NCBI GenBank assembly: GCA_000697335.1
Contig: JNEM01016916.1
Span: 1 to 14,181, forward strand
Direction of reading: 5' to 3'
DNA length: 14,181 bases
Source of the DNA: Conidiobolus incongruus B7586
Taxonomy: Eukaryota > Entomophthoromycota > Entomophthoromycetes > Entomophthorales > Conidiobolaceae
A model generated the notes under the pieces. The model ran no database searches. It saw only the letters and a list, made by a program, of their open reading frames with translations, and had not been told where the DNA came from. Made by a program: the position numbers and the translations under genes. Shown in pieces: positions 7,890 through 14,181 of the stretch (position 1 is the stretch's first letter; the number at the start of each line of letters is the position of its first letter).

Positions 7890-10640
7890 GGTGGATAATT
7901 GTAAATATTAATTTCAATACTTTAACCAGGGTCAATTTAAAATTCCGAAATATATTAACTAGCCGTATGTTGAAGCATTCGTCTTACTAGTATTAAAATC
8001 TAGAATATAAAAATCTTCTTTTTGATATCAGCATCAAATATAAAGAAAAAATCATCATTAAAATATCATATATCATATCATCAAAACCATAATTATGGTA
8101 ATACCATATCATGTTATAACAATTTTTAAACATAGATTTCGCCTAATGGCCCAAATTAAAACCAGGATAAGTGATCAATTCATTAGTTTTAGATTTTGAG
8201 TCATCAATGTTTAGTTTTGAAAAATTGGATTCTTCATTTTTCAACTGATTTCAACAATTTTGCCTTCTGTAACTATATGGGGAAATTGGTAAAAGTTTAA
8301 TCGAATTTTAATTCATATTTATCATGGACACATCGATATAAGTATATTATTATCATTATTTTATAAATTATATATTACAATAATGTCCAAATTCTATAAA
8401 TTGGCTCAAAGTTTAATAATGGCATATCATTATATAGTTATATTTGGCTTAAATTCCGAACAAGAAAGTTAATCTTATAATGAATTATAAATATTAATTA
8501 TATTTAATAATAAATAATTTTGGCCAATTTCTATTTTACCAAATATAAATAATAGCGCTAATTAAATTTAAATATTAAAATAAAAAGTTTGGCAATAATA
8601 AAGGGATTGTTACTTGAAATATAATATGAAATTTGAACCATTATAGAATTATTTTAGGGCGGATCATTGTTTTAATCTAATGATCTAGTTTATAAATATA
8701 TTTAAAATAGTAATTATTATTACACACATGATAAAACTATTTCTATTCTTTTAAAACGATGCAAAAATAGTTTGATAAAAAATATTCTTGATTAATGCAC
8801 TATCATAATTTGAGATCAAAATATTTAATTATATTGTCATAAGAAGGGCTTAGATCCAAAATACTTAATACAAAACTATTATTGAAATATTTTTAAATAG
8901 TTATATGCTACATAAATATAATAACCCATTAAAATAACCCAAATTTGATAATAAATAGTTCAGTAATGAAATATAAAAACGAACTATATTCATCTTTTAA
9001 TTTATTCAATAATTAAAGTATTAAATATGGAAGACGAGTGGTATTATAGAAATTTTAATAACTAATATTATTGATATATATTAAAATTACTAATTTGTTT
9101 ATCAATTATAAATTGATGATTACTTAATTCAGAACAGATTTTTATTTGTTTGTATTCTTTAAATAATAATAATCACATCATGATTAAATAATGCAATAAT
9201 TGAATAAATAAATTATTTTTATAATATTGAAATTAGAAAAAATTAATATATGATTTTTTATAATTATATAATAATAAAGATCTCTATTAATAATTAATCT
9301 TTGAAATTAACAAAATGTTATTATTTTCATTTATGGGAAAATCAAATTAGAGCTTCAGTAATAATGATAATTTTCTAAATATCAAAATATTATAATAATT
9401 ACTCAATTTAATATATATTTCATTATATTATTATAATCAACTTTTAAAATAAAGCTAATTAATAATTTTGATTGGTATACAATATAAATGAATTTTGATT
9501 ATGAACTGAATTTCATATCAAAATTATAATGAAAATAATAAATTATATTAAAATATCATCAAATAAAGAATAATATCACAATTCTAAACTTTAATACTAT
9601 TGATCTCTCATTAGTGACAAAATAATATTGAATTTATTTGTTAATTCAAATAATTACTTCTCGATAACTTTATAGAGAAACTTTTTAATAAATGGAAAGG
9701 AGATGGATTTGTATATTGTTAAAATTATTAAATAATATTAAATCTTAGTTTATTAATAAATTTTATAATATACTTGTTAATTATTATTAAATTTGAATTA
9801 TTTTAACAAATATTAATAATAAAATTCTTATTTATTCAGTTCATTTTATTGGCCTATCAATATTCCTACCATTAAAAGGTCAATAACAATATATTTTATT
9901 TCATATTTGGATATTTCTATATATACTTTTTTCCTATTTGTTTTGATATAAGTAAAATATTATTTAAATTGAAATTATATGACATCATTGTCATTATATT
10001 ATTAAAATCATGTAATTTAGTTTATAAGATTAATAATATTTTATTTAATTAGTAATTGAAGATATAATAAATAACAGAATAATAACACTTTTCATAGTAT
10101 ATATTTTATAGTATTCAAATAATATTAAATATTTTGAAATTCCGATTCTTAAAGGAAAGTGTTTATTGTATTAAAACAGGATATAATTTTAATTAGTTCC
10201 ATAAGTAATATTATCACTTTTTAATTTTTATTAATAAAATCATCATTATAATATATAAAGATTTAAATAAATATAGTTCAAGTTTTATATACTAATATAT
10301 TATAAGTTATAGATTTTATTCAAACTATATTATAATTAATAAGGAAATTTAGTTTAATTATAATAAAATAAAAGCAATAAGATTCTATAAAATATTAAAT
10401 ATAAAAATTATTATTATTATTATTATTATTAAATTTGAATCCATTATCTAATAGTTATATAAATTTATAAAATGATTTTTATGGAAAAAACAAATCCTAT
10501 AATATATATCCAATTGTTCAAATAATAATTTCCTCTATTTAAATCAAGCATTAATTTATGAATTATATTTATTTTGCCTTTAATATTATTTCAAATTATA
10601 ATAATTAATCTAATCACTCAAAATTCACTATATATAATAA
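7890..10640. other. Long AT-rich region, no supported gene
   Basis: From about 7,890 to 8,330 the sequence still looks less random and may hold the unrecognised downstream end of the retroelement fossil. A perfect 14-bp palindrome ACCATAATTATGGT lies at 8086-8099. From about 8,330 onward it is A/T-rich noncoding DNA with only short chance frames. The (ATT)n tract at 10407-10430 is listed separately. Confidence 0.5.
10407..10430. repeat. (ATT)8 microsatellite
   Basis: Eight perfect ATT units in an A/T-rich noncoding stretch, about 280 bases before the start of the mariner transposase remnant. Confidence 0.9.
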
Positions 10641-10689
10641 AACTTTATGGAAGAGTTTTTATAAACAACAAAATAATTAAAAGTAATAT

Positions 10690-11690
10690 AATTTATAATT
10701 TGACTTAAGTTAAACAAAGATTATTAATTATAATATCATATTATATAAAATATTTTATAATAATTATTTACCGAAATCTCCAAATAATAATTAATTACAA
10801 AAGGGTTTCAAAATATAATATTGAAAACTAGTTTAATCAGCTTAAAACTGGAAGATCTGATATATAGGACTCATTTTATTTAAGTTATTTTAAATTCAAA
10901 ACTAATTAAAGATATTTAAATAGAAATATTAAATATTTCAAATATCACCAATATGCTTTAATAAAGGAGCTAATCTAATCACCATATTTTAATATTTTCT
11001 TTGTTTTTACTTTATTAAAGGAAAATTTAACTATTAAAAAAATGAAAAATTTAAATACTTGATATTATAATTAAAACCTCAATTAATCAGAGAAAATATA
11101 TAATTAATATCGATATATATTATTACAGCACTTATTTTAATATATTTAAAATTCATTAAAATAATTGAAATATAAAATCAAATATAATTTATTATCAAAA
11201 GATATAAAAAATCAAGTACTATTATTTTAAATTATAAAAAAATTATTTAAAAAGAATTAAATGTTATTATTAGGTATAAATATAAATAATATAACATTCC
11301 ATCAAATATTATTAACAAATTTTTATTATATTAATAATATATAATTTAGATATTTATGAATTAATATTATAAATTTATAACAGAAAAATTCATATTATTC
11401 ATCAAATGATATTTATATATAATTAAACTTTACCAAAGGTATATTTATTTAACAAAATTAATCTTTATTAAATTATTCACAATATTCACCAGATATAAAT
11501 CCTTATGATTATGATTATTATGGTAAATGAAAGAATTTGATTTGGGGAAAGAGATTTGATGATCTTTCAACTTTATAAAAATTAGAGGTATAATTTTGAA
11601 GATATATTATAAAAACCTACGTAAAGAGGTTAAGCAATTATCTTTAGTATGGAATCTAATATTGAAAAACAGGTAAGTTATTAATTACTA
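10690..11690 (+). pseudogene. Mariner (DD34D) transposase pseudogene, core copy
   Basis: A nearly full-length mariner transposase remnant (about 1,000 bases against about 1,035 for a 345-aa enzyme). Order of parts: an N-terminal helix-turn-helix trace ending in SKYNIEN; the linker KTGRSDI (10844-10864), matching SGRPSDI; a trace LLKENLTIKKMKNLNT resembling the HELT/L-x-x-R region; first catalytic D at 11112-11114 in NIDIYYYST, matching TGDEtWiyyy; an HQMIFIY block at 11400-11420 in place of HDNARPH; third D at 11507-11509 in YSPDINPYDYDYYGK; then LIWGKRFDDLSTL; and a C-terminus reading KQLSLVWNLILKN. Spacings are about 97 codons and 34.7 codons between catalytic positions, near the Mos1 values (93 and 35), with at least one single-base indel between the second and third. 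Unlike the end-block elements it keeps CG and CA/TG. TIRs were not found. Confidence 0.8.
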
Positions 11691-11699
11691 AAATCATAT

Positions 11700-12830
11700 T
11701 ATTTCCGCCTTATCTTTCTTTTATTAAAATATGGATTTAAAAATTGTTAATTTTTTGAACCACTGTTTATCTCGCTAATATAACATATACTCTTAGTATT
11801 ATAATTACTAATCCATTATGAATATTTCCTAATACATTGAATTATCCGAAACACAACTACAATTATATTTATAATTAAGTCTTATAGTCATGATTAACAT
11901 TGTTGCAATCACAAGAAATTTTTCAAAATAAACAAATCAATGTTTAAAATTTTCGCCAAAATATATATAATATTAATTTCCATACGGAGGTTACTTAATT
12001 TGATATAATATCCGATATCAATAGGCGAGATTACCTCTTTATGGATCATATTTACAAGTAATTACTACTTTGGAATGTTTGTTTATTTGCGGTTTATAAA
12101 TCAATATTGATTAAATAAGGTATATTTTCTATATTTAGACAAATGGTAATAACTTTTTTAAATGGATATATTATACATTAATTTCTAGAATGTTTAGTGT
12201 TAATATTAGATTTTGATTTAATGTGAGATATTTTCTAATATATTTGCTGTATAATCTATTAATTTCTTTAATATTCATCTCAATTATAACAATACATAAA
12301 ATATAGATTTTAATTATGCAAAATTGACTTTTGAGTATTTATTCATTCTTTTATTCACAATTTTAATAACTTATAATTTAAACTCTAAGCTAACAATTAT
12401 ATTAAAATAATTTTATTCGATCATTATATCGCAAATATTTTAAATAATGCTATCAATGTACAATTTAATTTTTTTATTACCTTCAATATACTTTGACTTA
12501 GCTAGTATATCTGAAGTTTTAATAAATCTATATTTTATACATTTCAACAAATATCTAAAAATATTAATAGCTGATTGCTTAAAATACCAAAATATTTATA
12601 TAATAACTTTTATTATCCAAAAAAATTAAATGCTAATATACAAAAATTTCATATTTTAGTATTCAATATTAAATAAATCATTTATTTAGATTGAGCTTAT
12701 AATAATTATATATTTTTATAATTAAAATTAATTTCAAAAAAAAAATAAATAGGGAATTAAAATATTACTCTATATTTTTGATAATGGAATTTTTTTTGTA
12801 ATTAAATATAAATAAATACTTTAATATAAA
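11700..12830. other. AT-rich region between two mariner remnants, no supported gene
   Basis: A 60-codon ATG frame at 12447-12629 (+) is I/L/Y/N-rich with no family features and is within chance expectation. A short open stretch near 12,010-12,110 (+) with SIGEITSLWIIFTSNYYFG is the only mildly coding-like piece. The last CG dinucleotide of the window is at about 12,430, marking the start of the right CG-free block. Confidence 0.45.
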
Positions 12831-12834
12831 TTTC

Positions 12835-13850
12835 ACAGTTTCTTTTATTATTAATAACTTTTTGTTATATTTTTAACAAACTTCTAACACTTAAAAAGTA
12901 ATTCTTTTTATTAAAGACTAAAATTTAATGTTTTACAAACTATTTAAATTTTTTTGTAAAAATTTTCTTTTTTATAAGCTAGTTTTTTAATTACCTAAAG
13001 CAATTATAATCACATAAGTTATAATCTAAGGAATATACTAGATATGGTAGTTTTTTCTAGTTATTTTTAATTAGAAAGTTTTTTACAGCTTTAGATTTAT
13101 GTATTTTGTATTTATTATGCAAAATAATAGGTTTTTTAAATTATATTAAAAATACCAATTAAAAATAATTTTATTTCAAAAGCAATATAAAGTTTACTTT
13201 AAATTGATTTTCCTTCAGGAACTAAATAAATATAACATATTCTATTATAACCTATAATAATAATTCACATTTGTTTATTAATAAAATATTTATTTAAAGG
13301 GATTTGTAGAGGGGTTAATTTAACTTAATCTAATATTTTGATTTATATTTTAATAAAGGATTATATATAAAAATTTAAGATTCATCAATTATAATTTTTT
13401 TTGTATAAGTTTAAGCTTTTAATAATATTTTAATAAGTTTTGTTTAATAATAGCTACTCTAACTTTTTTTAAGTTATAGTTAAATTATAAGGTATTTATT
13501 TTGTATTTTTATTTATTAATTTGAGTTTAAACTTTAATATATATATATTGTTAAATTTTTTATATAATTAAGATTTATAATTAAAATGATAAAAGGTAAA
13601 AGGTAAGTTTATATTTTATTCTATACTTAATTTGCCTTAAAAAATCCCCTTTCAATTTTTATCAATAAAATATAATTAAGTAATGATAGATAACTTAGTG
13701 ATTATGAGATAAATTAAGATTATTTGATTAGGTAATAATAATGTAAATGGTTGGTAATATTAACAACATATATAATACTTATAAAACTAATATTAAAATA
13801 TTTAGATAATTCTTAACTAAAATAAAAAAGTATTTTTTAATATATTTTTT
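12835..13850 (-). pseudogene. Mariner (DD34D) transposase pseudogene, right block, transition-killed
   Basis: Read on the minus strand. A block near 13,643-13,656 (ERGFFKA) sits where the GRP linker should be. The first catalytic D lies at 13384-13386 in IDES*IFIYN, matching TGDEsWIyhYd. The second is in KPIILHNKYKIHKSKAVKNF, matching RPvLLHDNARPH, with D now N at 13114-13116. The third D is at 13009-13011 in LPYLVYSLDYNLCDYN, matching LPHPPYSPDLNPCDY. The C-terminus near 12,850 reads KVINNK. First to second position is exactly 90 codons; second to third leaves exactly 34 residues. All three are in one frame, so no net indel has occurred across the catalytic core. Its stops and changed residues are those produced by C-to-T and G-to-A (H to Y, P to L, D to N, W and Q to stop). 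The transposase is dead, and its length fits a full-length gene. TIRs were not resolved. Confidence 0.85.
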
Positions 13851-14181
13851 CATTCTATTAATAATTAAAAAAATAACAATTAAATTTAATCTTTTAGATT
13901 TTAGTAAGTTTTAGATAATTTCTTTTTTAGCTTTAAATTAAATTATCTAGCAATAAATTGTTAATTTAAATAATTCTTTATTACTAAAAAATGCTTGTAA
14001 ATTTTAATTAATTGTAAAGGTTTTATGGTTAAGTTTTATTAATACTAAAATAAAGAACTTTTGATGATTACTATTTAATTTAATTATAATTAAATTAAAT
14101 AATCAATTTTAAAAAATTAATTTTTTAATTAAAAAAGTTATTATTATATATATATTAAAAATATATAATTTTTTATTAACT
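13851..14181. other. AT-rich end of right CG-free block
   Basis: No gene. It should contain the 5-prime end of the minus-strand mariner, but no TIR could be picked out. It contains the long perfect palindrome at 14073-14100. Confidence 0.5.
14073..14100. repeat. Perfect 28-bp A/T palindrome
   Basis: ATTTAATTTAATTA and its exact reverse complement meet without a loop. GATT (14066-14069) and AATC (14101-14104) lie just outside, at slightly different distances, and could extend the pairing. It is composed only of A and T. It may mark the outer region of the mariner copy or be low-complexity chance, though 28 perfect bases is long even at this composition. Confidence 0.7.

Noticed and set aside
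12447-12629. 60-aa ATG frame on the + strand
   Set aside because: Rich in I, L, Y, N and F as expected from A/T bias, with no motif. Several frames of this length are expected by chance in 14 kb of such DNA.

Overview
The window is about 80% A+T eukaryotic DNA with no intact, confidently recognisable gene. It is a transposon graveyard. No rRNA, tRNA, CRISPR array or bacterial-style operon is visible. The composition, the mix of mariner/Tc1 and Ty3/Gypsy-type remnants, and C-to-T/G-to-A decay confined to two blocks are most like an AT-rich fungal genome or AT-rich isochore shaped by a repeat-directed mutation process such as RIP. Another very AT-rich eukaryote cannot be excluded, because canonical DD34D mariners are commonest in animals.

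Layout. (1) Positions 1 to about 2,086 form a block in which I find no CG dinucleotide. It carries a near full-length Tc1-like DD34E transposon on the + strand (at least 268-1547) with matching 72-bp terminal inverted repeats. (2) At 2359-2377 lies a perfect 19-base Nextera/Tn5 mosaic-end adapter, so the join between left block and core may be an assembly artefact. (3) Positions 2,378 to about 12,430 are an AT-rich core that does contain CG and normal amounts of CA/TG. It holds two foldback sequences, a less AT-rich patch (6,260-6,680) with 30-bp periodic repeats, a cruciform-forming palindrome and a 103-aa minus-strand ORF. It also holds a broken Ty3/Gypsy-type pol fossil (about 6,690-7,880, + strand; RT, RNase H, integrase in order) and a decayed mariner transposase (about 10,690-11,690, + strand). 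(4) From about 12,433 to the end there is a second CG-free block with a minus-strand mariner transposase (about 12,835-13,850). Its D/D34D frame is undisturbed by indels from first to third catalytic position.

Nothing here works as a pathway. The most informative signal is the contrast between two ways of dying. The end-block elements have lost function largely through transitions (catalytic D to N, E to K, Q/W codons to stops). The core elements show ordinary drift with indels. That contrast, together with the adapter at one boundary, is what most needs checking.
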